From the NCBI GenBank assembly GCA_009746045.1, contig RPFO01000276.1, forward strand, positions 2,134,619-2,198,618: DNA of 64,000 nucleotides. Reading direction: 5' to 3'. The position numbers were made by a program, and so were the translations under genes. Under the pieces are notes generated by a model that saw nothing but the letters and a program-made list of their open reading frames with translations, was not told the origin of the DNA and made no database searches. Positions 22,750 to 33,639 of the stretch are shown here, piece after piece; the first letter of the stretch is position 1; every line of letters begins with the position of its first letter. Source of the DNA: Mesostigma viride (Eukaryota; Streptophyta; Mesostigmatophyceae; Mesostigmatales; Mesostigmataceae).

Positions 22750-23720
22750 TGGCGCGCATGGGCGGCCGGCCGGCGCAGCTGGCATGCGGCGGGGCGGGGC
22801 TGTCGACGGGCGGCGGGGCAGGGCCGTCGGCGCACGGGGGGCCAGCGGCGCTGCCGGTGCGCGCGGGCGGCGGGCCGGCGCACCTGGCATGCGGCGGGGC
22901 AGGGCTGTCGACGGGCGGCGGGGCGGGGCAGTCGACGGGCGGCGGGGCAGGGCCAGCGGCGCTGCCGGCGCGCGTGGGCGGCGGGCCGGCGCAGCTGGCA
23001 TGCGGCGGGGCGGGGCTGTCGACGGGCGGCGGGGCAGGGCTGTCGACGGGCGGCGGGGCAGGGCCGTCGGCGCGCGGGGGGCCAGCGGCGCTGCCGGCGC
23101 GCGCGGGCGGCGGGCCGGCGCACCTGGCATGCGGTGGGTCGGGGCTGTCGACGGGCGGCGGGGCGGGGCAGTCGACGGGCGGCGGGGCAGGGCCGTCAGC
23201 GCGCGGGGGGCCAGCGGCGCTGCCGGCGCGCGTGGGCGGCGGGCCGGCGCAGCTGGCATGCGGCGGGGCGGGGCAGTCGACGGGCGGCGGGGCGGGGCAG
23301 CCGGTGCGCGGCGGGGCGGCGCCGTCGGCGGGCGGCGAGGTGGCGCAGCCAGCGCGCAGCGAGGTGGCAGCGGCGGCGCAGCCTGCATGCGGCGGGGCAG
23401 GGCTGTCGACGGGCGGCGGGGCGGGGCAGTCGACGGGCGGCGGGGCAGGGCCGTCGGCGCGCGGGGGCCAGCGGCGCTGCCGGCGCGCATGGGCGGCGGG
23501 CCGGCGCAGCTGGCATGCGGCGGGGCGGGGCTGTCAACGGGCGGCGGGGCAGGGCCGTCGGCACGCGGGGGGCCAACGGCGCTGCCGGCGCGCGTGGGCG
23601 GCGGGCCGGCGCAGCTGGCATGCGGCGGGGCGGGGCAGCCTGTCGACGGGCTACGGGGCGGGGCAGCCGGCGCGCGGCGGGCCGGCGGCGCAGCCGGCGG
23701 GCAGCGGAGCGGCGGAGCGG
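22750..23720. repeat. GC-rich minisatellite with ~100-140-bp higher-order units
   Basis: Units combine GGCGGCGGGGCGGGGC, CTGTCGACGGGCGGCGGGGC, GGGCCAGCGGCGCTGCCGG and CGCAGCTGGCATGCGG blocks. All six frames are largely open because there are almost no A/T-rich codons. One plus frame runs into the coding-like region starting near 23753. Confidence 0.9.
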
Positions 23721-23752
23721 CACAGCCGGTGCCTGAAAAACGCGGTCGCTCA

Positions 23753-25283
23753 ATGAAGGTGCACCACGCCGTCTTCTTCCAGGTACAGGGCAACACAGAG
23801 ACCTGGTTGTCCTACCGGACCACGGAGTCCCAAAAGACGCCGTGGCAGCCCGCGGGGACTCGACAGGAAGGCGCGCCACGGTGCGGGAAGGCGATGACAC
23901 AGCCATACAGGTTTGATGCGGAGGGGCGGCCGCTGTTTGGCGTCCGACTTGTGGATCCAGACCGCATTCCGATGTTGCAGGACACCCCAGCCTTCGCACC
24001 ATTGAACATGGAGTTTCTGGGGAAGGAGCTGGAGTCGATCAAAACAAGGGTCGAGAAGTTGCCCCATGGCATCTGGCAGTGGTACTTTCCGCCCGACACC
24101 ATCAAGCCAAACAAGGCCTTTTTTCGCAAGTCAAGTCCCACATGCCCCTGAGGAGGTGCCTGAGGAGTGGCGCCCTTTGCCGTGGCCATCTCGCGCGGAC
24201 ATCTCCGCCCTGCGTGAGCACGATGCAGCGCCTGAACCACCACCGACGCAAGAAGAGCACTTCATGGCGTTGGTCGACGCAGAGGCGGTGCGCGTCACCC
24301 CGCTGGTAGACCGAGTTCGTCATGATGGCCACACACAGCAGGAATGGGCGGCAGAAGACAGGGCCATGGCAGCCAAGGTCGCTTACTTGAAGCGCATGCA
24401 AGGCGTTGAGAAAGGCTCCGCTGTTCTATACTGGCACCCTTCAGCTGGTATTCTCTGCAACTCGAAGCTCACGTGGACTCCAGTCCTCGTTGGCATCATC
24501 AAGGAGGTGGTTGCGAAGGAGGATGGCGGCCAACCTTCTATTGAGCTCTTTGTATACCGCGCTAAGCATTTGCATGACACGTGGCACCCGTGGAATACAG
24601 ACATTGCGCAATGGCCCCATCCGCCAACCACTGCGGCGCACACGGTGATCATCACCGCCTCAGACCTCGTCTTGACACAAGTGGTGGGCAAGCGAGGTCA
24701 GCCGCCCCATGGAGTCTCCTTGGGTGCGAACAAAAAGCTCACCAAGGAGTGCCTAAAGGCGCTGAAGGAGGTGCCCTATGACGCGGAACACCCGGTCGTG
24801 AAGTGGCAAGATGCTGAATGCTCAAAGGGCATCGTCGGCATGGCGAAGGCATGCTGGGAAGGCGTAACGCTGCAGGTCAAGAGTGGCAGCCGCAACCTCG
24901 TAGGGCAAGTCGTGTGTCATTGGGCGTCGGAGCGTGTGACATCCGCGGACGGTCGCACCGAAAGCCGGGACGGCAGGTACCATGGTCGTGTCGCTGTTGT
25001 CGACACGCAAAACGACATGGTAGCCATGTACTGGGGTGCCCGTTGGGAGGAGGACGCGGTTTCTTGCGTGCCTCTCCACGAGCTGGAGGCACAGATCTGC
25101 GGGTGCCCCGGTGTGGTCGTCCCTGCGTTGCAAGCGCCGGATATCACCCTGGCCGAGGCTCGATTGCGCGAGATGGTTCCACCCAGCGACGTTGTGGCGG
25201 AGAACAACAACGCAGGCGCCTCCCGGCGTCGGAAGCGAGCGCTCATCCTTGCCGATGACGATGACGACGACGACGACTGCTGA
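23753..25283 (+). pseudogene. unrecognised protein, one frameshift
   Basis: From ATG 23753 the frame reads MKVHHAVFFQVQGNTETW, then RFDAEGRPLFGVRLVDPD and on to PDTIKPNKAFF near 24120. The protein-like sequence continues in another frame (SQVPHAPEEVPEEWRPLPW) to TGA at 25283, suggesting a single frameshift in a ~510-residue product. A middle segment (YWHPSAGILCNSKLTWTPVL, VGIIKEVVA, IELFVYRAKHLHDTWHPW) may be a small beta-rich, BAH/chromo-like domain, but I cannot assign it. The C-terminus is basic (SRRRKRALI) then eight aspartates. It lies directly after the GC-rich array and before CTG-rich repeats. It could be a transposon-encoded accessory protein or a decayed host gene. Confidence 0.5.
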
Positions 25284-25693
25284 AGCGCAAGCAGCGTTGT
25301 TGTCATTGAGCTGCTCATGTGCTGCTGCTGCTGCTGTGCTGCCATGCTACTGCTGCTGCATTGCTGCCGTGCTGCTGCTGTGCTATTGTGCTGATGTGTT
25401 GCTGCATTGCTGCCGTGCCGCTGATGTATTGCTGTCGTGCTGCTGTGTTGATGCACTGCTGCATTGCTGCCGTGCTGCTGAGCTAGTACTGCCTATTAGT
25501 GAATTTCCTATCAATGGACTATAGTCCACTGATAGGAAATTCAGGAATCGGCATACTAAGTTGCTGCTGCGCTGACTTGTGCTCCTGCTATGCGGCCGTG
25601 TTGATGTGCTACAGTTGTGCTGCTGCTGTGCTACGGTCATGCTGCTGCTGTGTTGCTGGGCTGATGTGTTGTTGCATTGATGTAGTGGCTATT
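25284..25693. repeat. TGCTG-rich degenerate repeat with embedded palindrome
   Basis: Imperfect repeats of TGCTGCATTGCTGCCGTGC on both sides of a hairpin at 25501-25542. No gene. Confidence 0.8.
25501..25542. repeat. 42-bp near-perfect palindrome
   Basis: GAATTTCCTATCAATGGACT is followed immediately by its reverse complement with a single mismatch pair. Weaker inverted symmetry continues outward to about 25487 and 25562. It splits the TGCTG repeat and looks like an inserted foldback element. Confidence 0.85.
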
Positions 25694-27655
25694 CATGTCC
25701 CACGTAGCTCCCACAAAAACCAGCATCTTCATTAAAACAATAAGTGGAAGCATACATGTGACACTAATTGACATGCCCGGAGGCACGCCGTTCAAGGCCC
25801 TTCATGAAGTACGTTGCCCTAGAGGCAACCAAGACAAGGGTGGGTGGGTGGGGAGCAAAGAAAGAGGCCGACAAAACCAGCCAGAGCGGCTTTTAGTCGC
25901 AAAACCTCCCTTATCCCTAGCTAACTGACGTCATTAAACCCTTATGTTTAGTGGATGCTAGTAAGACGCTAACCGTACAGACCGGGGGTAGAATATCCCG
26001 AATCTGCACGGCTAGTATTAAATAATGCGTAGGTTGTTCTTTTCAGGGGCACTGCACCTCACGCCCCGTTCCGCCCGGGTATAATCAACCCAAGCGCGGA
26101 ACGCACATTTTATTTAATTCATTTTTCAACCATGCACTATATTGCATCTACTAATCACAAAAGCTCTAGCCAAACAGCTACGAGTAAACACTGCGACCTA
26201 TAAGCCGCTCATCCAGCGGCCTCTTGTTCCCGCATTCACGTATAGAAGAAACTCCGTTCAAAGAACCCCGATTCATGTCCCACGTAGCTCCCACAAAAAC
26301 CAGCATCTTCATTAAAACAATAAGTGGAAGCATACATGTGACACTAATTGACATGCCCGGAGGCACGCCGTTCAAGGCCCTTCATGAAGTACGTTGCCCA
26401 ATCACCCCCGCCCTGGCTTTCCCTTGAAGCCGCACTCCACCTTGCTCGTTGTCACAAGTGACCGCCCTGCCGCAAAACGGGAGCCCCCCACATCGGGAGG
26501 CGTGTGCCCGGCGGCTGTGGATGCATGGCCAGGCCCAAAAAGGCCCAGCGCATTTGCACTGCGATTGCGCACGGCCAGCCTATCATGACCCCTCTCGGGG
26601 CCCCGAGTCGGTACCGCTATGGCCGTCTCCCCATAGACCCGGGGTGCTTCGAGAAAAAACGTGGACCTAGCCCAGGCCCCGCCAGCCCGGATGCCCGAGG
26701 CCACAGCCCCAGGCACCTGGCTGAACGAGAGTCCGTTCAGCCAAGACCGCATTCCCCCCCGAGGTTTCTATGCGTGGGGAAAAAATTTCTAGCTTAGACG
26801 CTTTTCCCATCGCCGTCCCCAGCCCCAACCACCCCCCCTCGGCGGAAGGCAATTGCAAAGTTTGCTGGCCAGCAGCAATTTCCGAAGAAAAAGCCGCAGG
26901 CCGCGGACCGAGACACGGGTCGCCAGTGCCAGCCATCCGGCTCCAACCCGGGGTGCAAGCATCCCCAGGTACGGAGCACCAGCTCGCGCACTGGGCCGAC
27001 CAAGCGACAGTTGAGCACCTGTCACGGCATCCGGCCCACCAAAGACCCCAAGCTGGGGAAAAGGTGCGGACCGGAGGTAATCTTTTTCTTTTCTTTTAGT
27101 TAACCGGGCGAGGAACTACGCCTGGCCGGTTAACAACTGGAAGTCTCACCACTGGCCAAGTGGCCAGTGCAACCAGTGCTTTTGGGATTTTGCTCCGCAG
27201 CACCCATAGCTGCGGCTGCCGCCGCAACGACAACGAGCAAAGAAAGAGGCCGACAAAACCAGCCAGAGCGGCTTTTAGTCGCAAAACCTCCCTTATCCCT
27301 AGCTAACTGACGTCATTAAACCCTTATGTTTAGTGGATGCTAGTAAGACGCTAACCGTACAGACCGGGGGTAGAATATCCCGAATCTGCACGGCTAGTAT
27401 TAAATAATGCGTAGGTTGTTCTTTTCAGGGGCACTGCACCTCACGCCCCGTTCCGCCCGGGTATAATCAACCCAAGCGCGGAACGCACATTTTATTTAAT
27501 TCATTTTTCAACCATGCACTATATTGCATCTACTAATCACAAAAGCTCTAGCCAAACAGCTACGAGTAAACACTGCGACCTATAAGCCGCTCATCCAGCG
27601 GCCTCTTGTTCCCGCATTCACGTATAGAAGAAACTCCGTTCAAAGAACCCCGATT
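25694..27655. repeat. duplicated A-spacer-B unit
   Basis: Block A (25694-25819) recurs at 26274-26399. Block B (25854-26273, 420 bp) recurs at 27236-27655, apparently unchanged. The order is A, 34-bp spacer, B, A, 836-bp spacer, B. This is either a tandem duplication in which the first unit lost its interior, or a terminal-repeat element with split repeats. A frame across the B-A junction reads TSIFIKTISGSIHVTLIDMP, vaguely ubiquitin-like, but is short. The 836-bp spacer is GC-rich, with a frame at 26770-27099 of unknown nature, and has GTTAACCGG inverted repeats at 27101-27136. Confidence 0.75.
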
Positions 27656-28854
27656 GTTCCGCTACTACAATTTGCTACTGATGCCGCTGCTGGTGCTTTT
27701 TTGCATGTCAGTGCCCGCTATGTTCACACCACTGTTGCCGCGGTTGGTATCGCGTGATTTCCACCGGTTGTGCGTTGACATGTGTTACTCATGCATTTCC
27801 CCCTATATTTGGTAGCACGCGGTTTCGCGTTAGTTAGGTGCAGACAGCTGCATGTAGACAAACATCTTGTTTAAGTCGGTCAATTAACTGTTCTTGACGC
27901 ATCATGGTCCAAGTCGACCGACCTGTAGGGACCAGTAGAGCAATTGTCTAGGAGAAAGAGCGTGATCGCTGCAGAAGCCGCGTGGCAGCCGTGGCTGCAC
28001 CTGTAGTACGACCTGCATATATATTCATTGAGAATGATAGATTACGAAGGTGAGATAGGCATGCAACATAAGGAAAAAACCGATGACTGGGAGAATAACC
28101 CTGAAGAAATTAATAGTAATCTGACACAGACATCCAAGGATCACGCCAGCGGCACAAGGTACAACTAACTACCTGCATATATATGGATCATATATATGGA
28201 TATGCTTTGACATGGCTCTGTATATAGGTTTATAGCTGGGCGTTTGCTTTGGTTTGAGTGATTTCACTCTGCTGTAAGTAATTATATTTTTAATATATAT
28301 ATGGATACTGTATTTGGATACTGGGTTGTTTATCAATTCTGGTTTTAATTTATTTAGTGTACCTGGTGTTGGCATGCCAACTCAGTGCTAAACTACTTTA
28401 TGCACAATGATGCAACTTGATGCTATAGTGACGTGCCACGATGTAACTTTATTAACTTCACCATTAGTCATGGGGTCAATAGGATTGCTCATTATGCCAT
28501 GTTAACATGAACCATGGGTTACGTAATAGTGAAAACAGTAATCATGATGCTCCACTTGAAGTCTCCAACATGGTCATGTTTGGAATTTTATTGATCATAC
28601 TTACAATATATGAAAAGAGACAACAAACGTGGAAGCATGGCACGCCGAGGCCGATAATATATGTGTGAAATATGAAAAGAGACAACATCTTTGGCAAGCA
28701 TGATCATATCATGCTTGCCAAACATATTAATGATATCGACCATGTCCAGAAACCATGTTTGCCAATGGTGCATTTAGGATACATTTGAAGCCGTGCAAAT
28801 GTATCCTAATCCGGTAAAACCACCCTCTGAAGAACGTATTGAAACCAACGAGCC
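27656..28854. other. AT-rich spacer with element fragments
   Basis: 28183-28300 is a minus-orientation copy of the 3' end found at 37221-37345 and 48957-49090 (GAGTGATTTCACTCTGCTGT, then AAGTAATTATATTTTTAA). 28774-28809 is a hairpin. No gene recognised. Confidence 0.6.
28774..28809. repeat. perfect 14-bp-stem hairpin
   Basis: TTAGGATACATTTG, an 8-nt loop, then CAAATGTATCCTAA. The right arm plus flank is repeated in inverted orientation at 17309-17355. Confidence 0.85.
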
Positions 28855-30956
28855 ACGAGCCACGAGGTAGCCATGGCTGTCGGAGCTCATAACTTTCACG
28901 TTTGAGCACCGAATTCAGCTGTGAATATCACAATCGCTTCGTCTTTCTTAGACGCACATGCTGATATAATTTTCCGAAGCTATAACGCAATATACGATGA
29001 GCAAACGCCTCTCGACGCAACGCAGCCTGGCGGCTGCGCTCAGCAATGAAAATACGTCTGCAGCCCCGGCTGCAGCTTCGCCAACCGGCCCAGAAGGCAG
29101 CGGCGCCACTAGCCAAGCTCTAGTGGTCGCCCAGCCCCCTGCTGAGCCCGCCTCGCCCGCAGCGTCGCCTGAACCCAAGCGCAGTCGCTCTGCCGAGCCG
29201 AGTTGGGTAGCGGCCGACTTTGTCGCCGACGCCAGCCAGCCCAGCTTCCTTGACACGCTTACCACGGAACGCGTCCTGGTCTGCGTGTTTCATGGAACGC
29301 ACGCCTCGCTTCTTGCACTATGCAAGCAGCTCTTCAACCAAGGTCGCCTCTTTGACCCTCGCTGGATTCGTATCTCCTGTTTCGACACCATTCCCAGCCT
29401 GCACCGCCCCTACCTCCAGCAAGTCGCTCTCTTTTCCCTCCTTGGACGCTCCATCGGGGAGCTTTGGCCCCCCAAGCCTCTCACCACCACCTTAACCGAA
29501 TCCTCCCTCCGCTCACTCCTTAAGGAGGTCCTCGAGGAGCACGTGGACCCCATTGCTGCAGATGTGGCGGCCATTGGCGGCACGCTGACTGCCGAGCTTC
29601 CCCTCCTTTCCACCGCCACCTCCACCATCTCCACCGCCACCTCCACCCTCCTCGCCTCCTCCACCGCCACCACCTCCACCTCCGACGCCATCACCGCCCA
29701 GCTCCGTGACATCGACCAGCGTCTTAAGGACAACGCCATCGCTATCGAGGTTCTGCAGAACACGGCAGGCCTCACCGCCCAGGCGGTGAAGGACATTGCC
29801 GCCAAGCCAGCACCGGCTGGCCTGGCCGGCGATGCTCCTCCCATCACCACCTGGGCGGACATGCTTAAGCAACATACCACCTCCACCACCTCCGCCGTCG
29901 CAGCCCAGCTCCAACGGCAGACGCTTGACCTCTGCGAGGAGGCCGAGCTCGCCCAGCGCAGCCTCAACGTCATTGTCAAGAACTTCACCATGGAGGAAGG
30001 TGAGACTTCCGAGAAGCTTTTGTGTGCGTTTGAGCGAGAAATCCTTGGTCGCATGGGCCTTATCGGTGAGATCGTGCTGGCCGCCCACCGCCTTCCCCGC
30101 GCGCGGGGTAAGGCAGGGCCGCCCCCGCTCCTTCTCACCTTTAAGACCCCGGCGGACAAGATTTCTTTTCTCAGACGCCGCAAGCGGCTCGAGAAGACTC
30201 TCTTCACCCTTGATGACGACCTGACCCTGGCGCAGCAACAACGGCGACGGGAGCTATGGCCGACCTACCTCCAGCTCCGGCAGACCAAGGCGGGCCAGCC
30301 GGTGTACTGGAAGGGGGCGGCCATCTACGTCGGCCACAAGCCCTGGCAGGCGACCCCCCCCCCCCCGCGGCCCCACTGAGCGACTCCAGACGCCCCAGCT
30401 TAGGGGAATACAGCAGTAGTAGTGCAGAATAGATAGGCCGTGGCCATGTACATTCTGATCAGACACTCCGCAAAGGTGAAAACCTTTGCGTTCAGTGCCG
30501 GGCCGCGGAAAACGCGGAAAACGCGATCTGCAAATGAATCCGACCGGTATGTACATGTACGCCTCCTAGAGGCACTATCCTAGCTAAGCCACGCGCTTTC
30601 CTTAATCATGTACATGTGTGCCTATGATGAGCCACACCCCAGATGATGCCTAGCTTTATTTAGTTATGTTGTGCCCATGCAGGGAGTAACTCTCTGCTGA
30701 GACGCCATGCCCTAGCTTCTTTGTATAGCTATGCTGATCTTCCCCCCCATGACAGGCTCCCCCTTCGCTGGGCATAGCTTGAAGATCATGGGGATGCAAG
30801 TGCCCTGGTGCACCTAGAGCAAGGGTCCTTTACATCCCCACCCTTGCAGGAAGTAGCTTAGGATGTATGATAGGCCATATGCCCCCCTCTCAAGGGCTGT
30901 GTGCTACATATACTCCCAACGGAGCTATGTTACAATTCAATTCAATTCAATTCAAG
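28855..30956 (+). mobile_element. ORF1-only LINE (HAL1-like), apparently full length
   Basis: Copies at 50105, 55165 and 57580 share the same 5' leader (CACGAGGTAGCCATGGCTG), the same ORF1 and the same 3' UTR. In this copy a ~140-bp leader, an intact 460-codon ORF1 and a ~575-bp 3' UTR end in (TTCAA)n at 30932-30955. No reverse transcriptase or endonuclease follows ORF1 in this or other copies. The 3' UTR contains GTGCTACATATACTCCCAAC just before the tail. Tandem-repeat tails instead of poly(A) fit several algal and insect LINE clades. Confidence 0.8.
28997..30379 (+). CDS. LINE ORF1 protein (L1-type RRM, Transposase_22-like)
   Basis: 460 residues from ATG 28997 to TGA. An Ala/Pro/Ser-rich N-terminus with a basic patch (EPKRSRSAEP) is followed by a helical Ser/Thr-rich coiled-coil region (about 195-270, with SDAITAQLRDIDQRLKDN). 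An RRM follows at about 310-400 (SLNVIVKNFTMEEG, AAHRLPRARGK, PLLLTFKTPADKISFL). The C-terminal domain has LDDDLTLAQQQRRRELWPTY. This is the order of L1 ORF1p, an RNA-binding trimer that coats LINE RNA. The frame is undamaged, unlike the other copies. Confidence 0.85.
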   Translation: MSKRLSTQRSLAAALSNENTSAAPAAASPTGPEGSGATSQALVVAQPPAEPASPAASPEPKRSRSAEPSWVAADFVADASQPSFLDTLTTERVLVCVFHGTHASLLALCKQLFNQGRLFDPRWIRISCFDTIPSLHRPYLQQVALFSLLGRSIGELWPPKPLTTTLTESSLRSLLKEVLEEHVDPIAADVAAIGGTLTAELPLLSTATSTISTATSTLLASSTATTSTSDAITAQLRDIDQRLKDNAIAIEVLQNTAGLTAQAVKDIAAKPAPAGLAGDAPPITTWADMLKQHTTSTTSAVAAQLQRQTLDLCEEAELAQRSLNVIVKNFTMEEGETSEKLLCAFEREILGRMGLIGEIVLAAHRLPRARGKAGPPPLLLTFKTPADKISFLRRRKRLEKTLFTLDDDLTLAQQQRRRELWPTYLQLRQTKAGQPVYWKGAAIYVGHKPWQATPPPPRPH

Positions 30957-31384
30957 TGAGATCGACAACTATGCCTGGATGCATGGCGATGCAAATTGAA
31001 GCCATTTCTATGTGTGTCAATAACAGCTGCAACTACGCTCTCCTAATAGTTTCAACTATGTGTACGGAAAATGATACTTCTATGGTACTTCAATCTAGCG
31101 CAATTGGATGTTGATCCAATCATTTCAAAATTCTGAATTGGGCCAATGACTGCAGGCCCAAGCAAAGCACGCTACAGCCTGGCCTGCCCAATGGGAACGG
31201 GCAAAAAAATTAACAAAAGAATCTCAAGGAGACAATTACCAAAAGAATCTGTACATGTTGTGTGCGCATGCCCACTGGCTGATCAAACATCGATCAACCT
31301 CGCAAAAGAGCACCTGCATGAACTCCTGCACGGGAGTGCATCACTGGCATGCATGGGCGCTCAGATCCGGTAGATGATCTGGCA
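30957..31384. other. spacer, nothing recognised
   Basis: Begins directly after the (TTCAA)n tail. No repeat partner or coding signal seen. Confidence 0.5.
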
Positions 31385-32077
31385 TCACCAATGTCGCACC
31401 CGGAACTCTTTCGCGCCAGACGCAACGAAGTCATCCTCCCGGTCCATGTACGCCAGAGACTCCCTGCGGGTGAGCACGCGGATCTGCTCATTCCTCGGCA
31501 CGCCCGTGCAGTCGGTGGGGATGTGCACGCTGGGGATGCACAGGCCCCTCCGCATGCAGAGGAGCTTTGGCCCATCGTCCGCCACCGTTGCTGGTTTCAG
31601 GAATGGGTGACCATGCCACGTGTCCATGCCGTTGGAAGCACAGCTGCCTGGTGCGATGCACGCATTTTTTTTGGCAGCGTCCGGCTCAGACGAGCCGCAG
31701 GGCACAAGGGATGCTTGCAACCCTTCGCTCATGCTCCTGCTCTCCTCGCTTTCCGCACTGACGCACTGCAAGCCCTTGAGAGCCCTCCGCAGCTGGTCAA
31801 GGCATGAAAGCACCCAGCTGGGCAGGTAGAGGCTGACAAGGGAGTGAGATCCTTGAGAGTTTGTGCTGTCCCTGGAAGCATAACTGCTGCCCCCAGAATC
31901 ATTCATCTGAGCAGCGGCTGGGATATCCCTGTGTGATGTACAAGGCACGGTGTGATGATGCGCAGGTAGGAGCCATTCTCCGCCCGATCTGGCCCCCCCC
32001 GGCCATGTCCAAGCGCCCAGGGCCGTGGGTGGGTGCTGAGGACCTTTGCAGGACACGCAATGTCTGCATGCGTTCAC
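31385..32077 (-). CDS. hypothetical protein, C-terminal part
   Basis: A 230-codon minus frame. The last ~85 residues look like real protein (MDTWHGHPFLKPATVADDGP, TGVPRNEQIRVLTRRESLAY, MDREDDFVASGAKEFRVRHW then stop). The first half resembles translated intron, so the last exon may begin inside. A second minus-strand stretch at about 32275-32390 (MVFAVLLANKAAG followed by GTAAGC) could be an upstream exon. Family not recognised. Confidence 0.4.
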   Translation of the reverse strand: MNACRHCVSCKGPQHPPTALGAWTWPGGARSGGEWLLPAHHHTVPCTSHRDIPAAAQMNDSGGSSYASRDSTNSQGSHSLVSLYLPSWVLSCLDQLRRALKGLQCVSAESEESRSMSEGLQASLVPCGSSEPDAAKKNACIAPGSCASNGMDTWHGHPFLKPATVADDGPKLLCMRRGLCIPSVHIPTDCTGVPRNEQIRVLTRRESLAYMDREDDFVASGAKEFRVRHW

Positions 32078-33639
32078 GGTTTGTCAGCGTATGACAGCAA
32101 TAAAAGCAACACAGGCATTAGCACGAAATGGTAGCTTTCGACGTTGTCCTCAAGCAAAACCGATGACAAGCGGGGGAAGAGAAAATCACAGCATCCGAAC
32201 AACAAAAGCCGCAAGCAAAAAAAAGCGGAACATCCCGGCAAGTCAACATAGCCCGGGCCCAGCTTACCGGCAGCCTTGTTGGCGAGGAGCACTGCGAAAA
32301 CCATTATATTGGGCTTCAGGAAACTGCGGGGGGGGTCCCACGCGGGCCCGCCTTGATTGTGCCCAGAACGTATTCCCGACGGAACCATCTCCAGCCATCT
32401 TCACATACATTGAAACAAAAATATATCATCTTTGGGCATGCAAGACCTTAAAGCATGCAATATGGCCCTCCTTGAAAACCGCTCTCGCTCCAAGAAGGAA
32501 TTGACAGCAGCCACGGTTGAAAAGGCGAGCTACCAACAACGCTATCAGAAACGCTTACTCGCGCGCCTAAAAGGTACAACAGCGGCTAGGCAATTTCTAC
32601 ACACCTGAATTGACACGCTGCTAAACCGAACTCGGCGGACAAAAGCTTTCATGACTACCATGGCATCCTGGTGACAAGGCCTCCATGAGCCCAGCTCGCT
32701 TCTTGCCTCGGACGTTTGAACCTCGGACGGACGACTAGACACTAAACGTGGCGTGAGGAAAGAGAAGCGTCGTCAGTCGAAGAAACGAAGTAAAAAAAGT
32801 AAAAAAAGTGTCAAACCATCAATGCCATCTTGCATATTTCCTTGTCAGCAACACACAACTGTGTTGTGTGAAGTGTGAACTGGCTGGTCGGGCGAACAAC
32901 ACCCGACAAGTAGGCTCACGTAGGCGTGTTCCAGGCTTCCAGCCAACACCTTCCTAATGCGAAGTGCGATTAGGAGTTACTACAACCCACTGCAACACTG
33001 CAACTGGCGCAGTTCAGTTCAGTTCAGCTCAGTGCTTCAGTTGTTCAGTTCAGTTCAGCTCACTGCTTTAGTTGGAGCCCACGCCGGCCATAGCCAGAAC
33101 GAGATTTCCATGATTGTGTTGAGTTGAGTTAGTTGAGTTGAGTTGAGATTTCCGATGTGCGGCGTGGGCAACAACAACAACAACAACAACGTAGCTGCCG
33201 AGGGCCGGAAAATATATTTAGTATATCCGACGGTACTTACGTACTGTCACGTGTACGGTGCTGCAACAGTCCCACAGATGTGACTGGTGGGAGTTGGGAA
33301 CCCGAACCCATGTTGCTTGCAACGTGGCGCATACGAAGCGTACAGTACAAGGGTGATAACGTGACCGTGCGGCTTTGCGTGTAGGTACTTTGCAGGGCCG
33401 CCTGGATCGCTTGCCACGTCACAATTCACCTTCCTAGTCATCACTTCCGTGAGTCGGGTACGTTTGATATTATTTTGCTCGCTGAGCAGTACGCTGCGAG
33501 CATCACGCGGGCTAGCCAGTTCATGCACAATTTGCCTAGTTAGTATAACCTCTGTGAAGAGAGACGAATTTCCCGCCTCGAGTTGTTCAACAATCGCCGG
33601 CCTTTGGACATCGTTTTTAGCGAGTTTTTGCCCCGCCAA
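32078..33639. other. upstream region of the CHY-finger gene
   Basis: Contains short direct repeats: AGTTCAGTTCAGCTC (33010-33062), TGAGT/AGTTG (33118-33150) and (CAA)n at 33168-33190. Apart from the possible exon near 32275-32390 I see no gene. Confidence 0.5.

Noticed and set aside
22678-24002. Long minus- and plus-strand frames through the GC-rich array
   Set aside because: All frames are open because of base composition; no non-repetitive domain occurs before 23753.
25694-26427. Ubiquitin-like gene (TSIFIKTISG...)
   Set aside because: Only about 30 residues resemble ubiquitin loosely; the C-terminal half and diglycine are missing, and the frame crosses a repeat junction.
27524-27757. Organellar ATP-synthase-like short frame
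   Set aside because: It has no ATG and only vague hydrophobic similarity, and the first part lies in duplicated block B.
33583-33639. Earlier start of the CHY protein
   Set aside because: The upstream in-frame extension begins with TTG, not ATG; the first ATG is at 33640.
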